Notes: generated from the letters alone by a model not told the origin. Counted from the stretch's first letter, positions 35,599-45,768 are shown. The stretch: DNA of 50,802 nucleotides from Desulfuromonadaceae bacterium (GCA_028683435.1 JAQUIG010000015.1:1-50802), one strand, 5' to 3'. Numbers and translations are program-made.

Positions 35599-38177
35599 AG
35601 CCGGAGCAGCCGGTAGATCTGCCCCATATCCAGACTGCTGCGCACCGCAGCTGCCAGCCGGTCCAGAGCCGGCTCCAGATCGTAGCAACTGCGGATTATC
35701 CCGTCAGCCTGCCATCCTTTGCGCTGACGCAGCCGGTCAATCAGCCAGCGACGGAATGGATCAGCATCAAAGATTCCGTGCAGGTAGGTGCCCCAAACCA
35801 GACCATTTGGACTGCCGGCGCCGATCATGATCCCGTCACTGCTGGTGATCAGCGGCTCCAGTCCGGCTGCCGAGGTGATGCCGTGGTGGATCTCATACCC
35901 TGTCAACTCACAGCCGGAAGGGATATGGCGGCAACGGCTCTGCAGGGTACTCTTCAGTTCTGCCAGCACCGTGCTGGCTTCCAGCAGTCCCAAGCCGTCC
36001 TGCTCCCCTGCGCCTGACTCAATGCCGTGTGGATCACTGATCCGCTGCCCCAGCATCTGAAAGCCGCCGCAGATGCCGATGATCTCGCAGTGTCCAGCAA
36101 CAGCCAGATCAAGAATCCCCTCCGCCAGGCCGTTCTGCCGGAGCCATTGCAGGTCAAGAAGGGTATTCTTGCTGCCGGGGATGATCAGGGCATCGGGCCG
36201 CCCGAGCTCTGCCGGCGTACGGACAACCCGCAGGCTGACATCAGGATCCAGCCCCAACGGGTCCAGGTCGGTAAAGTTGGAGATGTGGGGGAGGTCCAGC
36301 ACCGCAATATCAAGCAGTTCCGCATCCTTTACACCAGCCGGCAGCAGCCCTTGTTTGAAGGAGACCGAGTCTTCCTCCGGCAGCCCCAGGTTTTGCAGAT
36401 AGGGCACCGTACCCAGCACCGGCTTGCCGGTGTGCAAACGGGTGTACTCCAGCGCATCCCCCAGCAGGGTGGCATCTCCCCGGAAGCGGTTGATCACAAA
36501 CCCTGCCACCATCGCTCGTTCTGCCTCGCTTAAGACCTCCATGGTACCCACAAAGGAGGCGAACAGGCCGCCTCGGTCGATATCCCCTACTAACAGCACC
36601 GGAGCCTCGGCATAGCGAGCCATGTTCATGTTGACGATATCATTGACCTTCAGGTTGACTTCTGCCGGACTGCCCGCCCCTTCCAGCACCATGACCTGAT
36701 GCTCACCGGCAAGTTCGTCATAACAGCGCTGCACGGTCTTGAAAATTTCGGCGCGCTGCTCTGCATACCCCCTGAAGTGGGTCGTTCCGACAGCCTTGCC
36801 GCAGAGGATCACTTGGGAGCCGGTCTCGCTGTTGGGCTTCAACAGCACCGGATTCATCCGCACCTCCGGGTCAAGTCGGCATGCCTGGGCCTGTAGCACT
36901 TGGGCCCTCCCCATCTCTCCCCCCTGGCGGGTGACAAAGGAGTTCAGCGACATGTTCTGGGCTTTGAACGGCGCCACATCATAGCCGTCCTGCCGTAAAA
37001 TCCGGCAGAGCGCCGCCGTGAGGATGCTCTTGCCCGCATTAGAGCCGGTACCCTGAAACATGATCGCCGGGGTTTTCCGCTGGACTGTTTTGAGTGCCGC
37101 CGGGGCAAGAATGCTGCCCAGTACCCGGCAGAGCCGTTGCTGTTCAGGTCCGGTCCGTACTGCAACCCGGAAATAGCGCTTGTCAAGAGCGGGAAAATTG
37201 TCACAGACCCGCAGGGCAATCCCCTGCTGCAGAGCCTGATCGGCGAGCCGCCGTGCGGCAAGGCCCGGACGGTCAAGCCGCAGCAGCAGGAAGTTTGCCT
37301 CGCCAGGATAGACCGTCAGATCGGGGAGGCCCGACAGCGCAGCGGCAAGAGATTCCCGCTGTTGGTCAACAAAGACACGGGTGCGCAGCAGATAGTCGGC
37401 ATCCTGCACCGCCCGCACACCGACGGCCTGGGCAATGCTGTTGACCGACCAGTGGGGGAGATAGGCCCGTACCTTCCGGATCTGATCCGCTGATCCGGTT
37501 AGATAGCCGAGCCGTAAACCGGGAATAGCATACAATTTGGTCATGGAGGTGAGCACCAGCAGGTTGTCGGGGCGGTTCTGCTGCAGGCTCTCGCTGCCGC
37601 CCGTAAAGCCGATGAACGACTCATCCACCACAAACCGGGTAGCAGGATGTTCCGCCGCTATCCGGCGGAGGATGGCTGCAGGGAAGGTTCGTCCGGTGGG
37701 GTTGTTGGGCTGCCCCACAAGCACCAGTTGACCAGGCTTCAAATGCGGGACAAGCCTGCCTGGATCGAGTACAAAACCATTTGTCGGGGAAAGAGGAAGC
37801 CGCTTGATGCTCAGACCGGAAAGTCTGGCCGGCCCCTCATAATCGGCATAACTGGGTACCGGCAGCAGCAGTGAAGAACAGCCAAGCGCCAGTGGCAGGA
37901 GCTGTAGCAGCTCGGTAGCGCCGTTGCCAACCAGGATCTGATCGGCAGTTATCCGGTGAAGGTCAGCCAATGCCTCGGTCAGTTCGGTTGCATCCGGGTC
38001 AGGGTAGTGGACCAGGTCACTGACCACGCTGCTGATCAGCGGTCGCAGCCACTCAGGCGGCCCCAGCGGATTGATATTGGCGGAGAAGTCGAGCAACTCT
38101 TCCGCAGGCAGTCCTGCAGCCTGACTGAGACGGCGCAGATTGCCGCCGTGGTGATGTATTCGTACCTGGTTTGTCAT
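35595..38177 (-). CDS. Fused threonine-phosphate decarboxylase-like aminotransferase and cobyric acid synthase
   Basis: One 860-residue reading frame holds two cobalamin enzymes. Residues about 1-362 are a PLP class I/II aminotransferase of the CobC/CobD type: [33 protein letters not shown], and the PLP lysine in [15 protein letters not shown]. That part would make aminopropanol phosphate from threonine phosphate. Residues about 368-860 are CobQ/CbiP cobyric acid synthase: [15 protein letters not shown]-loop, [19 protein letters not shown], and the glutaminase [11 protein letters not shown] with a catalytic Cys near residue 692 and EIHHG. Both lengths equal the usual single enzymes, with a linker of only a few residues. 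No frameshift or stop separates them. Ribosome site before the ATG is distant (AGGAG, about 14 bases). Confidence 0.94.
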   Translation of the reverse strand: MTNQVRIHHHGGNLRRLSQAAGLPAEELLDFSANINPLGPPEWLRPLISSVVSDLVHYPDPDATELTEALADLHRITADQILVGNGATELLQLLPLALGCSSLLLPVPSYADYEGPARLSGLSIKRLPLSPTNGFVLDPGRLVPHLKPGQLVLVGQPNNPTGRTFPAAILRRIAAEHPATRFVVDESFIGFTGGSESLQQNRPDNLLVLTSMTKLYAIPGLRLGYLTGSADQIRKVRAYLPHWSVNSIAQAVGVRAVQDADYLLRTRVFVDQQRESLAAALSGLPDLTVYPGEANFLLLRLDRPGLAARRLADQALQQGIALRVCDNFPALDKRYFRVAVRTGPEQQRLCRVLGSILAPAALKTVQRKTPAIMFQGTGSNAGKSILTAALCRILRQDGYDVAPFKAQNMSLNSFVTRQGGEMGRAQVLQAQACRLDPEVRMNPVLLKPNSETGSQVILCGKAVGTTHFRGYAEQRAEIFKTVQRCYDELAGEHQVMVLEGAGSPAEVNLKVNDIVNMNMARYAEAPVLLVGDIDRGGLFASFVGTMEVLSEAERAMVAGFVINRFRGDATLLGDALEYTRLHTGKPVLGTVPYLQNLGLPEEDSVSFKQGLLPAGVKDAELLDIAVLDLPHISNFTDLDPLGLDPDVSLRVVRTPAELGRPDALIIPGSKNTLLDLQWLRQNGLAEGILDLAVAGHCEIIGICGGFQMLGQRISDPHGIESGAGEQDGLGLLEASTVLAELKSTLQSRCRHIPSGCELTGYEIHHGITSAAGLEPLITSSDGIMIGAGSPNGLVWGTYLHGIFDADPFRRWLIDRLRQRKGWQADGIIRSCYDLEPALDRLAAAVRSSLDMGQIYRLLRL

Positions 38178-38233
38178 GAGAAAAGACTTGACTCCTGCAA
38201 TAAATAATGGAAATAGGGAACTGGCTTGATCTC

Positions 38234-38247
38234 CTTCACCGGTGAAG
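38234..38247. promoter_or_regulatory. Perfect 14-base palindrome in the cob/DUF2628 divergent gap
   Basis: CTTCACCGGTGAAG is its own reverse complement and lies 57 bases before the cob fusion start and 151 bases before the divergent gene. It has the size and symmetry of a dimeric repressor site, but the binding protein is unknown. No B12 box or cobalamin-riboswitch core is seen in this gap. Confidence 0.4.
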
Positions 38248-38397
38248 TAGCCGCGAATGATATCATATTTTTATCTCACAGATAATAAAGAGCATAGATT
38301 AAAATTAACAGTGGGGGTACTTTTACCGTCAGAATCAAAATCAGGCTTTGCGGCTGTTACCCACGCTGTCATAGTGACCACAAGGAGTTCTCTACAG

Positions 38398-38970
38398 ATG
38401 ATCTGTCCTTACTGCAAAGAAACTGTTCAGGATGGTGCGATCAAATGCCGCTATTGCGGTTCAATGATCAATCTCGATCCGGCAAATACCATAAACATTG
38501 ACACGATCAGTAGTGATGAAATACGCGCGTTTGTCGGTAATAATGCCGGCTACTACATCCAAAGTTTCTCGAAGTTTACCATTACAGGGGTAGAGAAATT
38601 CTGCGTTACCTGGAACTGGTCCTGTTTTGGTTTCACTTTCCTCTGGATGTTGTACAGGAAGATGTATGCGGCAGCTCTTGTCACTTTTGTCATCTTCTGG
38701 ATACCGGGAGTCAATATTCTCCTGCATATCGGCATTGGAATGATCGGCAACTATCTGTACTACAGGCAGGTAAAAGGGAAGATTATTGAGATACGAGCAA
38801 CGCAATCAGCAGAGAACTTTTATCCGGTGCTGGAGGAAATGGGTGGGGTAAATAAGTGGGTCATCTCCATGGGTGTCATCATAAGCATACTCATTGCAAT
38901 CCTGTTCGCTTTCTTCTTCTCGACAATGATCACTTTCATGGGACAGCAGATGTCAAGAATGACGATATGA
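38398..38970 (+). CDS. Zinc-ribbon and DUF2628-like membrane protein
   Basis: 190 residues. The first 22 residues form a zinc ribbon (CPYC and CRYC pairs), followed by a polar stretch, then a DUF2628-type membrane region with NWSCFGFTFLWMLYRKMY and hydrophobic segments at about 95-115 and 120-140, and a final membrane helix near 160-183. Such proteins are of unknown function. The ATG at 38398 has AAGGAG 10 bases upstream; an earlier in-frame start at 38257 would add 47 residues not typical of the family and put the zinc ribbon inside. Twenty-odd bases before the O-methyltransferase gene and possibly co-transcribed with it. Confidence 0.8.
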   Translation: MICPYCKETVQDGAIKCRYCGSMINLDPANTINIDTISSDEIRAFVGNNAGYYIQSFSKFTITGVEKFCVTWNWSCFGFTFLWMLYRKMYAAALVTFVIFWIPGVNILLHIGIGMIGNYLYYRQVKGKIIEIRATQSAENFYPVLEEMGGVNKWVISMGVIISILIAILFAFFFSTMITFMGQQMSRMTI

Positions 38971-38992
38971 TATTACGGAGGTAAGTACGTAC

Positions 38993-39994
38993 ATGGAAAC
39001 CACAGAATGGACGATTCCCGATCTGCTGCAGTTATCTGGTGGGTATTGGGGTACCTGTGCCCTCCACGCCGCTGTTAAACTGGAGGTATTTGATGCTCTT
39101 GTCGGCACCGCCCGGTCCGCGGTGGAGATTGCGCAACTGCGGCAGACCGACCCACGGGCAACCGGCATGCTGCTGGACGCACTTTCAGCCCTCGCTCTGC
39201 TGGAAAAACGTGATGATACATACATCGCCACACCGTTTGCAGCTAACCATCTTTCAAAGACATCTCCCGGATATCTGGGACATATCATCATGCACCATCA
39301 CCACCTTATGCCTGGCTGGGCCAGGCTGGATGAGGCCGTGACATCCGGCGGCCCGATCCGTGAAAACAATTCACACAGCGATAACGGCATCGTAAGAGAA
39401 AGTTTTCTGATGGGAATGTTTAATCTGGCCACTCTGCAGGCCCCCTGTATCGCCCAGGCAGCAAACCTGTCAGGCTGCCGCACACTTCTCGATTTGGGGG
39501 GTGGCCCCGGAACGTATGCGATCTATTTTTGCATCGCCAATCCTGAGTTGACTGCCGTTGTCTACGATCTCCCCACGACCCGGACGTTTGCCGAAAATAC
39601 CATCGCCCGCTTCGACCTGACGGCGAGGATCAGCTTTACTCCCGGCAACTACCATAGTGACCCGGTGCCGACCGGTTTTGATGCCGTCTGGCTTTCCCAT
39701 GTCCTCCATAGTGACGGCACTGAGGCATGCTCCTCGCTTCTGCGCAAGGCTGTTGCTGCCCTTAATCCCGGCGGTATTCTGATGCTGCAGGAATTTATAC
39801 TGAATGACGCCAAAGACGGCCCGCCATTCCCCGCTCTTTTTTCACTCAACATGTTGCTCGGAACCGAAGCAGGGCAGTCTTATGCTGAACGAGAGCTGGT
39901 TGCCATGATGGCCGAAGCAGGATTATGTGAAGTACAAAGAGTTGTGCTGGAGCTTCCTAACGGTTCCGGCATCATAACTGGTCGCAAAGCATAA
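38993..39994 (+). CDS. SAM-dependent O-methyltransferase (acetylserotonin/hydroxyneurosporene type)
   Basis: Methyltransf_2-type enzyme of 333 residues. An N-terminal winged-helix dimerisation domain (about 1-95, including GGYWGTCALHAAVKLEVFD) precedes the catalytic Rossmann domain with SAM motif LLDLGGGPGTYA (about 163-174), VVYDLP and a late LNPGGILMLQEF. Family members methylate hydroxyl groups on small aromatic or isoprenoid molecules; the substrate here is unknown. A CGGAGG site lies 10 bases before the ATG. A second, unrelated methyltransferase follows 212 bases on. Confidence 0.88.
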   Translation: METTEWTIPDLLQLSGGYWGTCALHAAVKLEVFDALVGTARSAVEIAQLRQTDPRATGMLLDALSALALLEKRDDTYIATPFAANHLSKTSPGYLGHIIMHHHHLMPGWARLDEAVTSGGPIRENNSHSDNGIVRESFLMGMFNLATLQAPCIAQAANLSGCRTLLDLGGGPGTYAIYFCIANPELTAVVYDLPTTRTFAENTIARFDLTARISFTPGNYHSDPVPTGFDAVWLSHVLHSDGTEACSSLLRKAVAALNPGGILMLQEFILNDAKDGPPFPALFSLNMLLGTEAGQSYAERELVAMMAEAGLCEVQRVVLELPNGSGIITGRKA

Positions 39995-40206
39995 GTTATG
40001 CCGCGGCGATAATGGCAATAACAAAGAGCAGCTCCGCCTTGCTGAAAATAGCCCCGGACCATGAAGCTGGTTGAAAACGGCCGGGGAAGAGTTACCGAGC
40101 CTGAGAGAGAAAACAAGATTTACATGAATTTCATTCACGACCAGTTCTTCATGTACCGCAGTTGCTGGCGCTATGGTTTGGTTGTGCGACTGGCAAGGAG
40201 AAAAAG

Positions 40207-41019
40207 GTGTACGATTTCAACCGCTGCAAGCTCTGCGCAAAAAAAACCGCCGTACCGACTTACAAGCTGAAAAACACAACTATTTATGTGTGTGCAGCAT
40301 GCGGGTTTCATTTTATCAACCACCTCGACATAATGCCTCCCGACAACCCGGGCGGAGAGGACCGACTGCTCGACCAGAAATCATATGATTATATTGAAGG
40401 GAAGCTCATCGCAAACGGAATCCAGCTTGCAAAAAATCTGCGTCTCGTCAAGCAATATCACCCGTTGCATCAGTCACACTGCCTTGACGTCGGCACCGGT
40501 GCCGGACTGTTCAGTCACCTTATGGCCGAAGAGGGGGCCTTGGTACAGGGGATTGAACCACAAAAAATCTTTCGCGAGTTTGCCCTGAAAAAATACGGCA
40601 TCACGTTAACCAGGGAGACGGTAGACGACGGCTATTGGCAGCAAGGCTTTGACGGCTTTTTTGATGTCATCACCCTCTGGGACGTCCTTGAACATGTCAA
40701 CTTCCCTGCAGAGATGCTGGCTCAGATCTATAACGTGACCAAGGAGGGGGGGTGGCTCTTTCTCGATACTCCCCGAAGAGATTCGTTTTTTTACAAGATG
40801 GGTGAATGGTCTTATCGCTTCAGCAGCGGCTCAAGCCGCTCCATTTTTGAATCCATATATTCTTCGCAACCGTTCCGGCACAAACAGCTGTTCACGCTTC
40901 GTCAGCTGATTCAGCTCGTCGAGAAAGTCGGTTTTTCCGTTATTAGCTTGAATGCCCCGTTTTTCAAGCCGCAAAACAAAATGGTACTTGTGTGCCGGAA
41001 ACCGTTGCCCGCAGCATAG
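40207..41019 (+). CDS. Class I SAM methyltransferase with N-terminal zinc ribbon
   Basis: 270 residues. The start contains two cysteine pairs, CKLC near residue 7 and CAAC near residue 30, that look like a zinc ribbon. The methyltransferase domain has SAM motif CLDVGTGAGLFSHL (about 94-107), then IEPQ, and ITLWDVLEHV as motif IV-like sequence with a later GGWLFLDTP. This layout is frequent among methyltransferases that act on sugars or nucleotide-linked substrates in surface polysaccharide pathways. I chose a GTG start at 40207 because AAGGAG lies 6 bases upstream; the in-frame ATG at 40162 has no such site. Substrate unknown. Confidence 0.83.
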   Translation: MYDFNRCKLCAKKTAVPTYKLKNTTIYVCAACGFHFINHLDIMPPDNPGGEDRLLDQKSYDYIEGKLIANGIQLAKNLRLVKQYHPLHQSHCLDVGTGAGLFSHLMAEEGALVQGIEPQKIFREFALKKYGITLTRETVDDGYWQQGFDGFFDVITLWDVLEHVNFPAEMLAQIYNVTKEGGWLFLDTPRRDSFFYKMGEWSYRFSSGSSRSIFESIYSSQPFRHKQLFTLRQLIQLVEKVGFSVISLNAPFFKPQNKMVLVCRKPLPAA

Positions 41020-41101
41020 GAAGCCGCCGACTTCTGCCGTTTATCAGGGTGATATCTGTTGTTATTTTTGTTGCCAGGGTCTATCTTGAAACAGTTGATG
41101 T

Positions 41102-41136
41102 AAGGTCGGCTGTCGTTAGCCGGCCTTTCCTTTTTC
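41102..41136 (+). terminator. Intrinsic terminator just before argC
   Basis: AAGGTCGGCT (41102-41111) pairs with AGCCGGCCTT (41118-41127) with one G-T pair; loop GTCGTT; tail TCCTTTTTC. It probably ends the methyltransferase transcript, but it leaves only 25 bases before the argC start, so it could also act as an attenuator for argC. Confidence 0.68.
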
Positions 41137-41161
41137 ATTCTCACTTAAAGGAGTCATATCG

Positions 41162-42202
41162 ATGTTGAAGATCGCTATTGTAGGTGCCAGCGGCTACACC
41201 GGGTTGGAGTTGATTCGTATCCTCCATCGTCATCCGGAGGTGGCGGTGACCTGCCTCACCTCCGAGCAGAGCGCCGGCAAGCGTATTTCCGAGGTGTTTC
41301 CGACCCTGAGGGGGCGCTGTGATATCGTTCTGGAGAATCTTGAACCGGTGCGGGTTGCCGAAAAGGCGGATATAATCTTCACCGCTCTCCCCCATAAAGC
41401 GGCTATGGAGGTTGTGCCGACCTTTCTCAAACTGGGTAAAAAGATCATCGATCTCTCCGCCGATTACCGTCTTTCCGATCCGGCGGTGTACGGCGAATGG
41501 TACATGCCGCATCTTAATCCAGAAAACCTCAAGAAGGCTGTCTACGGACTGCCGGAGATCAGGCGGGAGATGATCAAGGGTGCACAGCTGGTCGCAAACC
41601 CTGGCTGCTATCCGACAAGCATCATCCTCGCTTTGGCGCCGCTGCTGAAGTACGGGTTGATCGACCCGTCGAGCATTATTGCCGATTCAGCTTCCGGCGC
41701 TACCGGTGCAGGCCGCTCTGCCAAGGTTGACAGCCTGTACTGCGAGGTAAATGAGGGGTTCAGGGCGTACGCCATTGGCGGAGCCCATCGGCATATCCCG
41801 GAAATTGAACAGGAACTTTCCCTCCTTGCAGGGGAACCATTGAAAATCACCTTCACCCCTCATCTGGTGCCGATGGACAGAGGCATCCTTTCTACGGTCT
41901 ACGCCTCAGCGGAAAAGACGCTCAGCAACGAAACGCTCGCGACACTGTACCGGGAATTCTATGCCGGCGAGCCGTTCGTGCGGATTCTCCCAAACGGCAC
42001 CCTCCCCTCCACGGCGTATGTCCGCGGCTCCAACTTCTGTGACATCGCCGCGACTGTTGACTCCCGCACCGGACGGATCGTACTCGTCTCGGCCATCGAT
42101 AACCTCGTAAAAGGGGCTTCCGGCCAGGCGGTGCAGAATATGAATCTGCTCTGCGGATTCCCTGAAACGTCCGGGCTGGAAGCCCTGGCAATTTTTCCCT
42201 GA
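41162..42202 (+). CDS. argC: N-acetyl-gamma-glutamyl-phosphate reductase ArgC
   Basis: Third step of arginine synthesis: reduces N-acetyl-glutamyl phosphate to the semialdehyde with NADPH. 346 residues. The Rossmann motif is [13 protein letters not shown] at residues 7-19, the active-site Cys is in NPGCYPTS near residue 148, and the C-terminal half has [11 protein letters not shown] and [12 protein letters not shown]. An AAAGGAG site precedes the ATG. The next gene starts 4 bases after its stop, so they form one transcript, though the radical SAM gene is not part of arginine synthesis. Confidence 0.96.
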   Translation: MLKIAIVGASGYTGLELIRILHRHPEVAVTCLTSEQSAGKRISEVFPTLRGRCDIVLENLEPVRVAEKADIIFTALPHKAAMEVVPTFLKLGKKIIDLSADYRLSDPAVYGEWYMPHLNPENLKKAVYGLPEIRREMIKGAQLVANPGCYPTSIILALAPLLKYGLIDPSSIIADSASGATGAGRSAKVDSLYCEVNEGFRAYAIGGAHRHIPEIEQELSLLAGEPLKITFTPHLVPMDRGILSTVYASAEKTLSNETLATLYREFYAGEPFVRILPNGTLPSTAYVRGSNFCDIAATVDSRTGRIVLVSAIDNLVKGASGQAVQNMNLLCGFPETSGLEALAIFP

Positions 42203-42205
42203 CCT

Positions 42206-43990
42206 ATGCCATTTATCCCGACATCACCGGAAGAAGTACAGAAGCGGGGGTGGAGCGAGCTTGACGTCATCTTCGTCAGCGGCGACGCCTATATTGATCA
42301 TCCCGCGTTCGGCGTGCCGCTGCTGGGGCGCTGGCTTGAATCCCGCGGCTTTCGGGTCGGCATCATCGCCCAGCCTGACTGGCGCTCGAAAGAACCGTTC
42401 ATGGCGCTTGGCCGCCCCCGGCTCTTCTTCGCCGTTGCGGCCGGCGCCATGGACTCGATGGTGGCCCACTACACTCCCGCCCGCAAACTGCGGCATGATG
42501 ATGCCTACACTCCCGGCAACCGTCACGGCGCCCGCCCCAATCGCGCCACGACCGTCTATACATCGCGCCTGAAGGAAGCGTTCAAGGATGTTCCGGTCGT
42601 GATTGGCGGCATCGAAGCGTCACTGCGCCGCTTTGCCCACTACGACTTCTGGGAGAACAAGGTGCGCCGCTCGATCTTGTTCGATGCCAAAGCGGATCTG
42701 CTGATCTACGGCATGGGCGAGAGGGCGATTCTCGAGGTGGCAGAGCGGATGCGGGACGGGGAAACGCTCGGTGAGATCCGCGACCTGCGGGGCACGGCAT
42801 ACCGTTGCAGCGGCTCCGGTGAAACTCAAGGTATCGACATACCTTCCTATGAGGAGGTGTCTGCCTCAAAGGAAAAATTTGCCGAAGCCTTTCGCCTGGC
42901 GTACCTCCAGCAGAATCCCTGGTCTGCCCGGATCGTGAGCCAGAGGCACGGGAATCGGCTGCTTGTCTGCAATCCTCCGGCACTCCCGCTGACGGAAGCC
43001 GAGATGGATGCAATTTATGCCCTGCCGTTTGAAAAGGGCCCGCATCCGTCGTACCTCGAAACAATTCCGGCCTGGGAACAGATCAAAAGCTCCATTACCA
43101 CCCATCGCGGCTGTTTCGGCGGCTGCGCGTTCTGTGCCATCACCATGCATCAGGGCAAAACGATCCAGTCCCGCAGCAAAGCCTCCATCCTCGCGGAGAT
43201 ATCGGCTATGACCCGTAAATCATGGTTTCGCGGCAGCGTCAGCGATATCGGCGGACCGACCGCCAATATGTACGGTCTCGGCTGCGGCAACAAGGATGCC
43301 ATGAAACAATGCCAGCGCGAAAGCTGCCTTTTTCCCGCTATCTGTCCAAACCTCCGTACCGATGACAGTGCGGCGGCCAGGCTGCTGCAGGCTGCCCGCT
43401 CTCTGGATGGCGTAAAGCATACGGCGATCTCCTCCGGGGTGCGTTATGATCTGCTGGAGAGGCAGCCAGCCTATTTCAGCGAGCTGATCGGCCATCACGT
43501 CAGCGGCCTGCTTAAAATCGCTCCCGAGCATCTGGTTGACGGCGTAACGGCGATCATGCGCAAACCGGGGAAGAAAGCGTTTGAAACGTTCCTGGCACGG
43601 TTCCGGGAGGAAAGCGACCGGCTTGGCAAACGTCAGCATATCGTGCCGTACCTTATCTCGGGGCATCCCGGCTGTACGCTGGCCGACATGCTTGAACTGG
43701 CACTGATCCTCAAAAAAACGGGGATGAAGGTGGAGCAGGTCCAGGACTTTACCCCCACCCCCGGCACCATTGCCACCTGCATGTTTCACAGTGGAATTGA
43801 TCCGATGAGCGGAAAGCCGGTGTATGTGGCAACAAGCGATCGTGAAAAGGGGCTGCAGAAATCTCTGCTGCTCTGGCACCTGCCGACGGAGCGGGGCAAG
43901 GTGCTGGAGGCATTGAAGGAGCTGGGGCGGGAGGAAGATGCCGGGCTTCTTTTGGGCGCAGCTGGTTCAGGGGTCAAGCGGACGCGATAA
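42206..43990 (+). CDS. ygiQ: YgiQ-family radical SAM protein
   Basis: Radical SAM protein of 594 residues in the YgiQ (UPF0313) family, of unknown biochemical activity. The N-terminal part has [10 protein letters not shown] and [17 protein letters not shown] typical of the family. The iron-sulfur motif is CFGGCAFC (a CxxxCxxC pattern) near residue 301-308. Further Cys-rich stretch [15 protein letters not shown] (about 365-379) may hold a second cluster. The C-terminus has [11 protein letters not shown] and the MSGKPVYV motif. Starts 4 bases after the argC stop with no separate ribosome site that I can see. Confidence 0.93.
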   Translation: MPFIPTSPEEVQKRGWSELDVIFVSGDAYIDHPAFGVPLLGRWLESRGFRVGIIAQPDWRSKEPFMALGRPRLFFAVAAGAMDSMVAHYTPARKLRHDDAYTPGNRHGARPNRATTVYTSRLKEAFKDVPVVIGGIEASLRRFAHYDFWENKVRRSILFDAKADLLIYGMGERAILEVAERMRDGETLGEIRDLRGTAYRCSGSGETQGIDIPSYEEVSASKEKFAEAFRLAYLQQNPWSARIVSQRHGNRLLVCNPPALPLTEAEMDAIYALPFEKGPHPSYLETIPAWEQIKSSITTHRGCFGGCAFCAITMHQGKTIQSRSKASILAEISAMTRKSWFRGSVSDIGGPTANMYGLGCGNKDAMKQCQRESCLFPAICPNLRTDDSAAARLLQAARSLDGVKHTAISSGVRYDLLERQPAYFSELIGHHVSGLLKIAPEHLVDGVTAIMRKPGKKAFETFLARFREESDRLGKRQHIVPYLISGHPGCTLADMLELALILKKTGMKVEQVQDFTPTPGTIATCMFHSGIDPMSGKPVYVATSDREKGLQKSLLLWHLPTERGKVLEALKELGREEDAGLLLGAAGSGVKRTR

Positions 43991-44087
43991 CCACGCGTAC
44001 TATTCATGAGACATGGCAAATTGCAGGGAAGTCCGTGAATACTTTTCGCTGCCCGAAAGGGCATAACACGAGACAACGGAGGATACT

Positions 44088-45680
44088 ATGAAACTTAATG
44101 ATATCAGCAGGGGTACCGGACTTGAAGGGCACAACATTACAAACGCGAATCTTATCTATTGGACACCGCCAACAGCAGCTCTCTATGAGCAGATCGTAAA
44201 ACGCTGTGAAGGGTTGATTTCCCACATGGGTGCGGTTGCGGTCAAAACCGGGCATTACACGGGGCGTGCGGCAAACGAGAAGTTCATAGTTGATGAACCG
44301 GGCTGCCATGACAATATCGCCTGGGGGAATGTCAACCGTCCGTTCGAACCTGCTAAATTCGATGCGCTGTACGACCGGATGTGCGCCTTCATGCATGGCC
44401 GTGACCTGTTTGTTCAGGACTGTTTTGCCGGCGCGGATAAGGAGCACCGTCTCCCTATTCGTGTTATTACCGAGAAGTCGTGGCATTCCCTTTTTGCCCG
44501 CAACATGTTTGTTTCGGCAACGGCCGACGAGCTGGAACCCCATATTCCCCAGTTTACCCTTGTCGATCTGCCGAGCTTCCATGCCGATCCGGCCAAGGAC
44601 GGCACCAACTCTGAAACCTTCATTATCATAAATTTTGCCCGTAAAATGATTATTATCGGCGGCACCAGCTATGCCGGAGAAATCAAGAAGGCGATCTTTA
44701 CTACTCTCAACTACCTCCTGCCGGTAGAAAAGGGCATTATGCCGATGCATTGCTCGGCAAATGTCGGCCCTAAAGGTGATACCGCCGTATTTTTCGGCCT
44801 GTCCGGCACCGGTAAAACTACCCTCTCGGCCGATGCAAACCGTTCCCTGATCGGTGATGATGAACACGGCTGGGATGATAAGGGTGTATTTAACTTTGAA
44901 GGCGGCTGCTATGCCAAGATCATCAAGCTTTCCAAAGAAGCAGAGCCGGAGATCTATGAAACCACCCGCCGTTTTGGTACCATACTGGAAAACGTGGCGA
45001 TCGATACCCATAGCCGAAGGGTTGACCTTGATGACGCATCCTTCACCGAAAACACCCGCGCATCCTACCCGTTAACCCACATTCCCAATATAGTGAAGAG
45101 CGGCTGCAGCGGTCATCCGACCACTATCATCATGCTGACCTGTGATGCTTTCGGCGTGCTGCCGCCGATCTCCCGCCTCACGCCGGAGCAGGCCATGTAT
45201 CACTTCCTGTCCGGTTATACCGCCAAGGTGGCCGGCACGGAGGCCGGCATAACCGAGCCGTCCGCTACCTTTTCCACCTGTTTCGGCGGCCCGTTCATGG
45301 CTCTGGACCCGGCCGTGTATGGCCAATTGCTGCGCAGCAAGATAGCCGAGCACAACGTCACCTGCTGGCTGGTAAACACCGGTTGGAGCGGCGGAGCATA
45401 CGGCGTCGGCTCGCGTATGAAGATCGCGTATTCTCGTGCATTGGTTAATGCTGCCTTGGAAGGTACGCTTGATGCCGGTTCATTTGAAAAAGAAAGCTAC
45501 TTCGGTCTTGATATTCCCACCACGTGCCCAAATGTGCCGAAAGAGGTCCTCAATCCTCGCAATACCTGGAGTGACAAGTCAAAATACGATGAAACCGCAG
45601 CCAGACTGGTAGGGATGTTTAAAGAAAATTTCAAAAAATATGCGGCTCATGTTTCCGAAGCGGTTGCAAACGTTATGTAG
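44088..45680 (+). CDS. pckA: Phosphoenolpyruvate carboxykinase (ATP)
   Basis: Converts oxaloacetate and ATP to phosphoenolpyruvate and CO2, the entry to gluconeogenesis, important for acetate-growing Geobacter-like cells. 530 residues, the ATP-type length. The P-loop is GLSGTGKTTLSA near residue 239; the metal-binding GDDEHGWDDKG, the FNFEGGCYAK segment and the SGYTAKVAGTEAG motif follow. A GNRA-capped hairpin TGCCC-GAAA-GGGCA lies in the leader 35 bases upstream (about 44051-44064), then a CGGAGG site. Ends in a shared terminator with the convergent cold-shock gene. Confidence 0.97.
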   Translation: MKLNDISRGTGLEGHNITNANLIYWTPPTAALYEQIVKRCEGLISHMGAVAVKTGHYTGRAANEKFIVDEPGCHDNIAWGNVNRPFEPAKFDALYDRMCAFMHGRDLFVQDCFAGADKEHRLPIRVITEKSWHSLFARNMFVSATADELEPHIPQFTLVDLPSFHADPAKDGTNSETFIIINFARKMIIIGGTSYAGEIKKAIFTTLNYLLPVEKGIMPMHCSANVGPKGDTAVFFGLSGTGKTTLSADANRSLIGDDEHGWDDKGVFNFEGGCYAKIIKLSKEAEPEIYETTRRFGTILENVAIDTHSRRVDLDDASFTENTRASYPLTHIPNIVKSGCSGHPTTIIMLTCDAFGVLPPISRLTPEQAMYHFLSGYTAKVAGTEAGITEPSATFSTCFGGPFMALDPAVYGQLLRSKIAEHNVTCWLVNTGWSGGAYGVGSRMKIAYSRALVNAALEGTLDAGSFEKESYFGLDIPTTCPNVPKEVLNPRNTWSDKSKYDETAARLVGMFKENFKKYAAHVSEAVANVM

Positions 45681-45710
45681 CCTTTTGGAGATCGATTGAG
45701 GACAAACACA

Positions 45711-45740
45711 CAAAAAGCCCGCTGTTGCCAGCGGGCTTTA
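45711..45740. terminator. Terminator between pckA and the cold-shock gene
   Basis: AAAGCCCGCTG (45714-45724), loop TTGC, CAGCGGGCTTT (45729-45739), an 11-base perfect stem. The T-run is good on the minus strand (TTTTTGTG) and weaker on the plus strand, so it probably ends both convergent transcripts. Confidence 0.85.
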
Positions 45741-45768
45741 AAAATATCATCAGATGTCAGGCCGAAAA

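Noticed and set aside
37040-37090. Separate internal start for CobQ within the fusion gene
   Set aside because: An in-frame ATG exists at the CobQ boundary (near 37063) but no convincing ribosome site precedes it, and the frame is continuous from the aminotransferase half.
38178-38260. Cobalamin riboswitch before the cob fusion gene
   Set aside because: The 5' region is short, and no B12-box-like core or the expected multi-stem layout is seen.
39995-40206. Possible c-di-GMP (GEMM) riboswitch before the zinc-ribbon methyltransferase
   Set aside because: A GTTACCGA string and a CCCCGG/CCGGGG stem recall part of GEMM, but the conserved 5' half and its tetraloop and receptor are not present.
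40061-40270. A 69-codon plus-strand frame between the two methyltransferases
   Set aside because: It runs out of frame into the methyltransferase gene, has no good ribosome site, and the protein shows no recognisable pattern.
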